In this document: piece by piece, positions 55,039 through 64,000 of the stretch
Position numbering within the stretch: position 1 is the first letter of the stretch
Layout of the letters: each line of letters starts with the position of its first letter
NCBI GenBank assembly: GCA_007449985.2
Contig: VIIQ02000237.1
Location: 62,001 to 126,000, forward strand
DNA from: Desmodesmus armatus
Taxonomy: Eukaryota > Chlorophyta > Chlorophyceae > Sphaeropleales > Scenedesmaceae
Reading direction: 5' to 3'
Length of the DNA: 64,000 nucleotides
The notes under the pieces: model-generated
Told to the model about the DNA's origin: nothing
What the model saw: the letters and a program-made list of their open reading frames with translations, nothing else
The model's database searches: none
Translations under genes and position numbers: made by a program

Positions 55039-57757
55039 CTATCCCTGCTTCTGAGGAGGCTTCGTCTTCTTGTTGCCAGCAGCGCCCGACTTGCGCACAT
55101 TGGCGACAAGTTCAGACAGGGACGGTATCCTAGGTCCAGGAGGACCTGCAGACAGAACACACACATACACACACACATGCCGTGTCTGAGACACACACAC
55201 CGTGGAACCCAAAAGCAATGCTGTGGTGGTGGTTACTAGCCCAATAACTGTTTCCTCTGTCTGCTGTGTCGGCAGTGTCGGCGCCACACAAGTCAGCGTC
55301 ACAGGCAGTCTTCTGAGATTGCCAAAGGGTCCACCGCAGTTTCATACTGTCAGCAAGGCATGTGTGCTGGCCACAGTAGTTGGGGTGACTCATTCCTAGC
55401 CTAGCCTTGTTGGCAATGATCAGTAATGAGAATCAGCAGCTTGGGTGCACACAACATCATGCTCTCATGCATGCTGCCACTGCCGCCAGATTGGGTGGGC
55501 TAGTCCCCCTTGTCAGAGGCTGACCACTGGTGCGGCAGTCGTGATGTAATCACCTCGCTCGACGCAACACGTAGTATAACCAAGGACCCGGTATCCGGTT
55601 GTGTAGGTCGCCTTTGCCTCCACAATGCACGTCAACTGCGGGCCAAACAGTGGGCGGATTATTGGGCAGAATGCAAAGGAGGCAGTGACGCCGTTTAGTA
55701 GATCGAATCGTTCGAACCGCTCACTTGGAGTGAGTTTCTTGAACGCCGTTGAGTACAGACAATACAATAATGCATACATTTTGAACAAGTCTTCTCGCAA
55801 GGTGCACATTGAAGTTGAAGACTGCGCATGTGCCCAGCATGTGGTATCATACCATGAATTGAATGATATTGCGGCTATGTGTATGCAGTCGTACCAACAC
55901 ACAAAACTGGTTGACTCAACTCTAGTTGACTCACCAGGTCAGATGACAAGAGATTAGCAACCAAGGCAACCTCCCCAGCAGGCTGCGCACATGACAGCAT
56001 GCAGCATGCAGCATGGCGTGTGGCAAGAGTGAGTTGCACTGATGCACAACCATGACCAAAATGAGATGCATACTTATTGGCAGGGGTCACAAATAGCGGA
56101 GATTAACTCGCTGCAGCGTGAATGACATGCATGCTTCAAAAGCTGAGAGTGTAGATGCCATCAGTGAATTCTACAATGCACACATCAGATGCGTAGTGCA
56201 AATCCTCAACTGCTTTGGCACTGGGGGTCTAGTGATGCTGGATACAGTCACGGTGCAAAGGTTTGCCAGCCATCGGCTGTACACTGTACATTCACATGTG
56301 GCATGGCTGCTGATGAAATTTTGGGGCACGAACAACACTTACGGCTGCACCAACATTGTCAACCCAGCAGCCCCCTGCGCCATAGCCAACATGACATGCT
56401 CAGTAGACAGGCAGCCTGCACTTGTGGAACATGCATACCAATGTACTATCAGAGACTCTGCATGCAGTAGTAATGGTGCAACCATGGTGAGCCTGAACTT
56501 CAGTCCAGGCTGACGAAAATAGACATGAGAAGGGGACAACCTGTGGTGGTGTGCAAGGCGTTACTCACCTCCAAACTGTCACACCCAATGTCGGAAGAGC
56601 CAAATACATCAGCGGCAGCACAACAAGGCGAACAACAGGTCAGTCTACATCGAACAAGGCCTCAAGTGGGTTGTGTTGGGGTCACCCAAACAGAACACGG
56701 GATTGGTGACACTGAACAGCGTTCACGGGATACGGCGCTTGGTCGCTGCTGCCGATCAAAAGTAAACACCGACTCACCGCGACGGTCGAACCAGGAAATA
56801 GACTGTCGCACGCTTGCTCTTTTGCGGTACGATTGGCAGACACCTGCATAATAAAGGGATTCCCTGGAATATCCTCTTCTCCAGGGGCGACATCCGGGAA
56901 GAAAACGAGAGCAGCGCCTTCCACTAGCCCTGCAGGACCACGGAATGCACGGGACAAGGGAACATCCTCTTCGTTTCGTCAGCACGATACGTAGTCAGCT
57001 TGGCCGAAGGAGGGCATCTTGCTGCAAGGTTTGATAAGCATATGGTATATCTGCCGCGTGACCGGTGACCGCGTTGCCCTGGCGCGCAAGCTGATGATGC
57101 GGTGGTCAGTCAAAGCTGGTTGCATCCTGCACTCGCCACAAAGTTGCCGGGGACAACAGAAAGATACACCGTACAGTACATTCTACTGTTCACGTGCCAT
57201 TATGTGGTTCAAACGCGCAGCTGGCATGCATATACTCATGCGCACTCTTACCTCCGGTGCCAGCGGGACCTACGGTCAAGTTGTCGGTCGCGCGCAGCAG
57301 CAAACACAGCAGGCAGAGGCACACAGATACACACAAACATCAATCATCACGTCAGCAGTGATTGAGGCGCCAGGTTTGGTTTCACCATTGGTGCATGATG
57401 CTCCGCACTGCCAGGTGCTGACTCAGCACCTCATGCCCGTGCCACATGCTGCCGGCAGTCAGCATGAGGTTCACATCTGGCCCATGAGGTTCACATCTGG
57501 CCCATGAGGTTCACATCTGGCCCATGAGGTTCACATCTGGCCCATGTGGTTCACAACTGGTCGTGAGCATGTGTTGCTGGACAGAGCTGGAAATTTTCAC
57601 ATCAGCAGTGCCTACACTCAAGAGTCGCTGACATGGCACTGCTAACACGGTCAAGCGTCACTGACAACACGGTGAGAACTCCACACGCGCATGCATAAAA
57701 GCTGCATATGGTGCTGAGCAGTTGTGGTGCCACACACACCTGGGGGACCTTGGGGGC
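55039..57757 (-). CDS. Secreted collagen-like protein C (partial model)
   Basis: Minus-strand exons: 57757-57740 (18 nt, GPQGPPG), 57269-57252 (18 nt, GPAGTG), 56929-56778 (GLVEGAALVFFPDVAPGEED ... SLFPGSTVA) and the terminal 55145-55039 (GPPGPRIPSLSELVANVRKS ... KKTKPPQKQG, TAG). The three Gly-X-Y exons are entered in phase 1, as in gene A. The terminal exon resembles gene A's terminal exon (a short amphipathic SxxxL(I/V)A segment followed by a Lys-rich tail ending in Gly). The signal-peptide exon and one or more exons between 56778 and 55145 were not found. An open region at 55513-55902 may contribute but is open on both strands. Probably an extracellular matrix protein, by analogy with A and B. 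Confidence 0.5.
57463..57561. repeat. 20-bp minisatellite, five copies
   Basis: CATGAGGTTCACATCTGGCC is repeated at 57463, 57483, 57503 and 57523, with a diverged fifth unit at 57543. It lies in an intron of collagen-like gene C. Confidence 0.95.
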
Positions 57758-57761
57758 CTGG

Positions 57762-58388
57762 GAAATAGTAGTCAAGCATCCAATGTGTGGTCGGCAGGTA
57801 GGTCACATCAGCAGTAGTGCAGGTCACATCAACAGTCATCAGGTGCAGTGAGTCGATGTCAATACGGTACTGTTGACAACATATTTTTCCTAGGTCGCAG
57901 GCCTGTGGGTAGCATATGACTCAGGTAGCATATGACTCATATGACTAATATCGGATGTCATGAAGCCTGGGCTGCACGCCGTGCCAGGCTGGTGCCCCTA
58001 TGACTTGTGGCTGCAGCTCTCAAATAATAGAAATCAAACTTCAAAAAAAAAATAACACTGAGGCAGTGCTGTTTACGGGGCAAACATATCACGAGCAGGC
58101 ACTGCCTGAGAGTCTCGCAGCCAAGTGCAGCAAGGGTGCAGGCGGATGCAAGCCAGGCGCAACACACCGATGCACAGTGTACTACACCCACAGTATGCCA
58201 TCAGGCCGCCGTGGCGGCGGGCACTGTGTGACAGGCTGTCCACAAGTGTAACAGTGGCCTGATGCCTGGCTCTCATGTATCATCGTGAGCCGCTTGAGTC
58301 AAGCACTGCCAGTGGGCTACCTAACCCTTGGCTTCTGATCTGTCCCCACACACACACACCCCACACACCCCACCCCAACTCCAACCCT
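57762..58388. other. No gene supported; possible 5' region of gene C
   Basis: No signal-peptide exon for minus-strand gene C could be fixed here. Contains an A-run at 58043-58052 and a short duplicate of TTGGCTTCTGATCTG at 58329 and 58393. Confidence 0.35.
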
Positions 58389-58737
58389 ACCCTTGGCTTC
58401 TGATCTGGCCGCTGCCAGCACTGCTGTAGCTGATGGCACTGCAGCGCGCACCAAGCTGCAGCAGCAGCTGGCAGCAGCAGCAGCTGCAGCAGCTGCTGGC
58501 AGCAGCAAATGCAGAGCGGGAGGAAACAGTGCGACTCAACCTCAACCTGCAGGTGGGGTGGGTGCGGGGGTGAGGCGGGGTGGTTGTGTTGGTCTGTGGG
58601 GTTGAGGGTTGCGTGAAGGTGCGTGGGTGGGGGCGGGGGCAACAGTTAAGGGGAGGGTTGGGACGTTGTGCCGTCAACCTGCAGGTGGGCGAGGTGATGT
58701 TTGTGTGTGTCTTTGTTGCTTTGTTTTCGTTTTGCAG

Positions 58738-60321
58738 CGCAATGTGAGCAGTCTTCAAGCGCAGCACGAAGTGCTGCATGCCACACATGTCGACAAGGCC
58801 CAGGCGCTGGATGCCACCCCCATCCTCATTCCTTGCCCCAACTTGTTCTCACCCTGCCGGCTGTGGATGTGTACCTATCACTCAGCAGAATGGCTTCCCA
58901 ACAACATGTGTTACCATGCCGTCTCCCCTCCACCACCCCTCCCCTCGTATGCCACAGCTCAAGCTGAGCAGTTTGGAAGCGCAGCACGAAAGAAAAGAAA
59001 GAAAGAGTCGTAAACACCCCCTTTGTATAGCACGAGGACTTGCATGCCATGCATGCCGGAAAAGCCCAGGCGATGGATGCCATCCTTTCCCTCTACCACC
59101 TGCACTTGTCCGCACCTCTGGCTTGGCTGTGCACCACGCGCCCGAACAACACTTGACCCTCCTTCCTCCCTCCCCCCCCCCCCCATGTTGACTTGTGCAG
59201 CGCAAGCTAAGCAGCTTGGAGGCGCAGCATGAGGAGCTGCATGCCGCACATGCCGACAAGGCTTAGGCGCTGGATGCCACCTCCATCCTCATTCCTGGTG
59301 CTTGCTTGTCCTCACCCTGCCGCCTTTGTATGTACACCTGCTGCTCAGCAGAACGGCTTCCTAACAACATATGTCACCCTCCTTCCCCCCTCCATCCCTA
59401 CCTACCCTCACGCCTCACCACTCATACACCACAGCGCAAGTTGAGCAGCTTGGAAGTGCAGCACGAGGAGTTGCATGCCACACATGCCGACAAGGCTCAA
59501 TCAGCAAGCCAGAGCAGCCAGCACAACTATCCCCCCCCTCCTGATTCCCTCCCCTGTCCCCTGCAGTGCAAGTTGAGCAGCTTGGAAGTGCAGCACGAGG
59601 AGTTGCATGCCACACATGCCGATAAGGCCCAGGCGCTGGATGCCACTCTGTCTGAGGCGGCCCGGTCGGGCATGTTGTACTGGTATCAGCGTTCTCATGT
59701 TGGCTGGGAACCTACTGCTGAACAGACCACACACCTCAATAGTATCTCCTCTGCCTCCCTCCGTACCCCCCCCCCCCTGTTCCGCTGTGTTGTTCGACAG
59801 CGCAACCTGAGCAGTCTAGAGGTGCAGCACGAAGAGTTACATGTCACACATGCTGATAAGGCCCAGGCGCTGGATGCCACCCTTTCCCTCTACCACCTGC
59901 AGTTGTCCGCACACCTCTGGCTTGGCTGTGCACCACGCGTCCAAACAACACTTACCCTCCTTCATCCCTCCCTCCCCCCCCCCCCCCCCCATGTTGATAT
60001 GTGCAGCGCAAGCTGAGCAGCTTGGAAGCGCAGCACGAGGAGTTGCATGTCACACAGGCCGACAAGGCGCAGGCGCTGGATGCCACTCTGTCTGAGGCGG
60101 CACAGTTGGACAGGGAGGTCAACAAGCTGACGGGGGCACTGGAGAAACTGGAGAGCAGGTGAGCCAGCTTTGTGTTGTATGTTACTTGTGCGCGTTGAGA
60201 TGGTTTGTTGGCGTGTTGAACTGGTCATCATGACTTTGTTTTTACCCGCGGGGGGGGGGGGGGGTGGCTGGACAGGGTGGTCAACAAACTGACAGAAGGC
60301 ACTGGAGAAACTGGAGAGCAG
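58738..60321 (+). repeat. KLSSLE exon array in copy E: seven acceptor-bearing copies
   Basis: Copies preceded by an AG acceptor begin at 58738, 58958, 59201, 59435, 59567, 59801 and 60007 (spacing 220, 243, 234, 132, 234, 206). Only the last is full length. A fragment of the exon end follows at about 60270-60321 with a GC donor. Spacers share CCTCATTCCT and CAGAACGGCTTCC-type sequence. Gene D has only one clear and one degraded extra copy of this exon. Confidence 0.9.
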
Positions 60322-60410
60322 GCGAGCCGGCTGGCTTGTGTGTGTCGGTACCCTTGGGCACTATGCATCAAGTACAACAGCTGGCTTGTGTTGTTTGTTG
60401 GCTGGTGCAG

Positions 60411-60886
60411 GTGTGGAGCCCTAGAGGCGGCCAGTGTGGAATTGAAGCAGTTGTGTGCGTTCTACACCTGCCCCCTGCACCATAGAAGCAGAAGCGCAGC
60501 CCAACCGCAATTAACACGCCCCAACACTCTGGAATGTTCTGCACCTCCTGTTCGCCGCTGATATAGTTTCATAGCTGTTCATTTGTCACCACAGCTGCCG
60601 GCATTCATCATGGTGTATGATTCCTCGGCTTGTGTTGTCTGCTGTTGTGACCTCAGGCTGGAAGCAGCGGAGCACTAGAGGCTGTCAATGTGTGTGTGTG
60701 TGTGCGTGTGTTTGGGGGGGGGGGATCACCTGGGCTTATTGGAGTGAGGTGGGCTTATCTCAAGCGTTGAGATTGGCAGGTGGGCTGATTGGAGTCGGAC
60801 TGTCTGTCCAACTGCTGTGCCGTCTGCTGCCCTGACCTGCAGGTGTGGAGCTCTAGAGGCTGCCAATGTGTGTGTACACATGTGTT

Positions 60887-60944
<58 letters not shown>

Positions 60945-61219
60945 GGGCTAGTCACCTGGCTAGGCGCAGTCAGGCTTAGTGCAAGACTGTCTGTCCAAAC
61001 AGTTGTGTGCTGTGCTGACTTTCAGGCCCACGGTGGAGCACTTCACAGTACCAAAGACCTACCCCCCTTTTCAAGCCGGCTGGTTGTATGCCAACACATC
61101 GGCTGTGTGTTGTCCTGCCCTGCAGGTGTGGGGCCCTTGAGGCTGCCAATGTGGAGTTGAAGCGTGAGAATGCAGCACTGGCAGCAGCACAGCACAAGAG
61201 CAAGACACACAAGTGCTGA
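60411..61219 (+). repeat. Terminal coiled-coil exon: three truncated copies before the real one
   Basis: CAG|GTGTGGAGC(C/T)CTAGAGGC begins at 60411 and 60843, with a rearranged copy at 60657; the intact exon begins 61126. The truncated copies run into (TG)n/G-run sequence. Gene D has a single copy of this exon. Confidence 0.85.
60885..60948. repeat. (TG)n microsatellite followed by a G run
   Basis: Pure TG dinucleotides over about 35 bp, then roughly 20 consecutive G, inside an intron of copy E. Confidence 0.95.
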
Positions 61220-61689
61220 GGAGTTAAGTGGTATTGGCAATCAACTAGCCAAAGAAAGCCTCAACAGGGAGGTGTTGACAGCAGTGGTGGCCTGTGGAAA
61301 TGAGCTGGCCACCACTTGCAGGAGGGTAGTAGTGTGTGTTCCAGATTGCAACAGCTCGGCGTGATGCCCCGTGCGCTTAGTTGCTGTTGCACCCTCGTTC
61401 AGGGCGAGGTTGCAGGTTGTGCTGTCGGGCCGACGTGCATGCACAACAGCGTGTGCTGAGGTGCTGTTGTACCCATGTAAAGTGTGTTTTTTTGCTTTTG
61501 TACCTACCTGCATGCACAACAGCGTGTGCTGAGGTGCTGTTGTACCCACCTGCAGGGTGTACCTGCAGTTGCATGTGGGGTGCGCGGTGTGCTGAGGTGC
61601 TGTTGTACCCACGTGTGGGGGTTGACAAAGGGGCTGCTGTGCACACCCCATACGTTGAAGGGGACATGAACTTGGATCATGACGTGTGC

Positions 61690-62014
61690 AATGTTGTGCT
61701 CTGCATACGTTGAATGCCTGACTACACACTGGGCTGCAGGTGTGGCAGGAGCCCTCTCTGCCAACTGGACAAATTTTCGTGTACTTGCTGAAAGGTCAGA
61801 TGTCTTTAACTTGACACATACACGGTGCATCTGCTTCTCTCCACCAGGTCTGAGATACCACAACTCCTTTTTCAGCAAGAGTTTGCACAAGTTTGCAGAC
61901 CTTAGCATCACTGATGTTTGCAGCAAAGTTTGCAGCATAGCAGTCGCTGTTGTTACTGACATTGCCACTGACTACCCAGTCACACCATACCATGCAAGGG
62001 TCCTGCCAGGTTGA
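61690..62014 (+). repeat. Downstream flank of copy E, inverted match to 20045-20371
   Basis: Partner of the 20371-20045 segment, in the same position relative to the coiled-coil stop codon. An open frame of ~90 codons after CTGCAG at 61739 is not preserved in the partner, so coding status is doubtful. Confidence 0.65.
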
Positions 62015-62156
62015 TCATGCCATGATGGTGTGCCAGAGGATGACACCAATGACTGACTCAAGACTGCACGAATGCGCAAGTGAGCCTTTCAGCTAGATTG
62101 TTTTTTGCTTGATTTCTTTATGTGGGTGTGATTGGTCGCCTTTGATAGCGTCACTG

Positions 62157-62274
62157 CAGCCTTGAAATTGGCCGCGGCCGCTGCCCCACGTTTGACTGTC
62201 GCCAGTGCCTGCCGCCAAGGAACTTGCAGCACAGTCAGTTTTGTGGATGAGCTGATTATCGCCTTGAAGGAGTA
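62157..62274 (+). CDS. Possible terminal exon of an unrecognised plus-strand gene
   Basis: After CACTGCAG the frame reads LKLAAAAAPRLTVASACRQG and SFVDELIIALKE, then TAA at 62272. The reverse strand is also open, so the assignment is weak. It ends about 130 bp before the start of gene B. Confidence 0.25.
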
Positions 62275-62401
62275 AACATTTGGATATCTGTTGTTGGACA
62301 CTGCCTCTACTCATTGGATACAAAGCAGGGGCCAGCAAAACAGCTGCTTGTACGCTTCATCGCAACATTAATTGAACAGTACCTGAATATTTAAACTTGA
62401 G

Positions 62402-63129
62402 ATGCTCAGCACGCACCGCAAGGCTGTCCTGGGGTTGGTGCTGTTTCTCGCGGTCTGCGCGGCGGAGGTAGGCTACTGTCGTGGATTGAGCTGTTCCTAA
62501 GCTTTTATGGTTGCTTAAAGCACATCCGTTTGTTCACACTGTACTTGAAATCTTCCCATCATGGGTCATCATGGCATGAATCAGACTGCTACCGTGTTGT
62601 CAGACCAGTGCCTGTCCGTTGACTGCTGACATTGAATTCTATATGTTTCCCTACGTTGTAATGATATCGTGCGTTATCAGGACGTTCGGACGGTGAGGTG
62701 GCCACCTTGCTGCATGTAGCTGTAGCTGCATACGTTGCATACTGTACAGCAGCGACCAGTACTGCAAGTACTGTACAGCAGAGAGCAGTACTGCAGGTTT
62801 CAGACTTATGTCACCGCATGATGGTGCAGTGCTTACTGAAGCTGATGAGCTTTGCCAATCAGCTGCAGCTGCAGACACGTCAAGTACTGTACAGCGGATC
62901 TGCTCTCTAGAGAGCAGTACTGCAGGCGAAATAGGCTGTTGTCATCACATGGTCATGCAGTACTCACCGTGTGCTTATGAGCTTTGCCAAAAGCAATTGA
63001 AGTCGTTGCCTTGAACATTGATTGCTTGTTTTCCTCGTTATGTGCTGGGACTCAGTTGGCCGATGCTGCTGCTGTTGCTACTGCTGTTACTGCTGTTGCT
63101 GCTGCTGGTGTTGCTGCTGCTGCTGGTGG

Positions 63130-63182
<53 letters not shown>

Positions 63183-63972
63183 CACCTGTTCACCTGCTTT
63201 TGTGCGCAGCAGGCTGCGTCACAGGCAGAACCTGCTGCGGACATCTCTGTGGCTGGCCATTACTACCACCAGGAACACCCTTCTGAGTACCGCGTGAGTG
63301 CCAACTTGGCTTGATAAAGTTTGATAAGCAAAAGGCCTTGTGGGCACCCTCATGAGCCCTTGGCTTGCTGGCTGCTGCAGCTTACAGATCGCTGCCTGGC
63401 CGTTTCAACAGCGGGCAACTGAGCTGCAAAACATGACATTCCATCTTTCAACATGTTGACCGCACATGTGTTACTGCTGCTCGAGGTCTAGAGGTCTCGC
63501 GAGAGTCCTGCAGAATGCCTGTGTCTGCTGTTGTGTGATGCTGCTGCCATCACTTTGAAACCTTGCAAATGCTGCCACTGTGCTGTTGCTACCAAGGCAC
63601 TGTACTGATCCCTTGGCATGCACATGGCGCGCCATTGAGATATAACAAACAAGCTGCAACCTTGCCAGCACAGCAGACTGCAGCTCTGCTGCTCAAAACG
63701 CGAGTGTCAACCTATCTATGACAGCTGCCTAGGGGAACTGGGTCCCTGTCTCTGTCACCCCTGCCAACTCTACCACACTCTCTTCTCCCTCTCGTCCTGC
63801 ATGGGGACAACAGCACCAACTTGCGTTGTGTCATACATGTCAGTTCCTGTAGACTGTGCCTAATACTAAGGTCGAGAGTTGTCACAGTCAGTGTTGCTGT
63901 TGTGTGTGCAGGGCTATGATCACGGCAACTACTACGCCAAGGATCGCTGGGAGGCTAAGGACAAGGTCCTTG
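62402..63972 (+). CDS. Secreted collagen-like protein B (5' part; continues past the window)
   Basis: Exons 62402-62467, 63210-63293 and 63912-63972. The first is a signal peptide (MLSTHRKAVLGLVLFLAVCA) ending AE before a GTAGGC donor. The second is HYYHQEHPSEYR-type. The third codes GYDHGNYYAKDRWEAKDKVL and is 61 nt long, the same length and phase as exon 16152-16212 of gene A (GYGHDNYYAKDHYEAKDK). All three join in phase (0, 0, then 1 out). From gene A one expects 18-nt Gly-X-Y exons further downstream. Probably an extracellular structural protein. Confidence 0.7.
63063..63182. repeat. (CTG)n-rich tract before exon 2 of gene B
   Basis: An interrupted then pure CTG repeat of about 120 bp directly upstream of the exon-2 acceptor at 63209. 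It creates long Leu-, Ala- or Cys-rich frames that are not taken as coding. Confidence 0.9.
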
Positions 63973-64000
63973 GTAAGCTGCTGAACCTGTCACAGCACCA

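Larger units (their letters stand above)
58389..61219 (+). pseudogene. Coiled-coil copy E: 5'-truncated inverted duplicate of gene D
   Basis: The same exons as gene D in the same order but on the plus strand: ~58389-58552 (AVADGTAARTKLQQQ ... ETVRLNLNLQ), complete KLSSLE exon 60007-60158 (152 nt, as in D) and terminal exon 61126-61219 (CGALEAANVELKRENAAL, TGA). The final two exons are open and match D in phase. The first is damaged: it lacks the CTALEQDRQ start, has a TGA where D reads ASQL, and has an internal AGC expansion that shifts the frame. No exon equivalent to 22886-22800 is present. One intronic exon copy carries an in-frame TAG (59263). Best read as a truncated duplicate, although its 3' half could still be expressed. 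Confidence 0.65.

Noticed and set aside
55513..55957. Overlapping ORFs on both strands inside gene C
   Set aside because: Both strands look protein-like and neither links in phase to the known exons, so I could not choose one and did not annotate it.
61739..62014. Plus-strand ORF of ~90 codons as a gene
   Set aside because: The inverted partner at 20371-20045 does not keep the frame, so conservation is at DNA level only.
63018..63314. Poly-Leu 'membrane' protein
   Set aside because: It is a CTG microsatellite read in frame, upstream of the acceptor of gene B exon 2.

Overview
The window looks like nuclear DNA of a green alga, most likely a chlorophyte of the Chlamydomonadales type. Reasons: genes are split by many GT..AG introns, C/T-rich tracts precede the acceptors, Ala/Gln-rich low-complexity exons are built from CAG/GCA/CTG repeats, and the recognisable domain families are plant/algal. 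I found no operons, Shine-Dalgarno sites, CRISPR arrays, tRNA or rRNA genes. Exons were assigned by hand from open frames, splice sites and matching intron phases; no alignment or RNA evidence was available.

Layout. (1) 1.09-2.16 kb: 3' end of a plus-strand gene with an endosulfine-like FDSADY motif. (2) 2.2-7.8 kb: no gene seen, several short tandem arrays. (3) 7.79-11.51 kb: two adjacent transposon-like elements with shared ends; the second carries a 458-codon Gln-rich coiled-coil ORF. (4) 15.08-19.58 kb: secreted collagen-like gene A. (5) 20.69-22.89 kb (minus): coiled-coil gene D, with possible 5' exons at 25.97-26.86 kb and a decayed reverse-transcriptase element between them. (6) 28.11-52.63 kb: one giant plus-strand gene. 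Its two ends match the plant MMD1/DUET/MS1 PHD-finger family, and its middle holds six Tudor-like modules set in thousands of Ala/Gln-rich residues. (7) 55.04-57.76 kb (minus): collagen-like gene C. (8) 58.39-61.22 kb (plus): 5'-truncated duplicate (E) of coiled-coil gene D in inverted orientation. (9) 62.40 kb to the window end: collagen-like gene B, a paralogue of A.

The unifying signal is structural. In the giant gene and in both coiled-coil loci, intron-exon junctions have been tandemly duplicated again and again. Where the acceptor plus the exon start was copied, truncated copies lie upstream of the one complete exon. Where the exon end plus the donor was copied, truncated copies lie downstream. 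One exon has seven decayed copies before the real one. The paralogues D and E carry different copy numbers of the same exons, so the arrays expand or contract quickly.

A second signal is the collagen-like family, which is interrupted by 18-nt phase-1 micro-exons, each coding two Gly-X-Y triplets. The giant gene also shows several apparent one-base frameshifts. At least one sits in a G-run and looks like an indel, so either assembly error or gene decay must be kept in mind.
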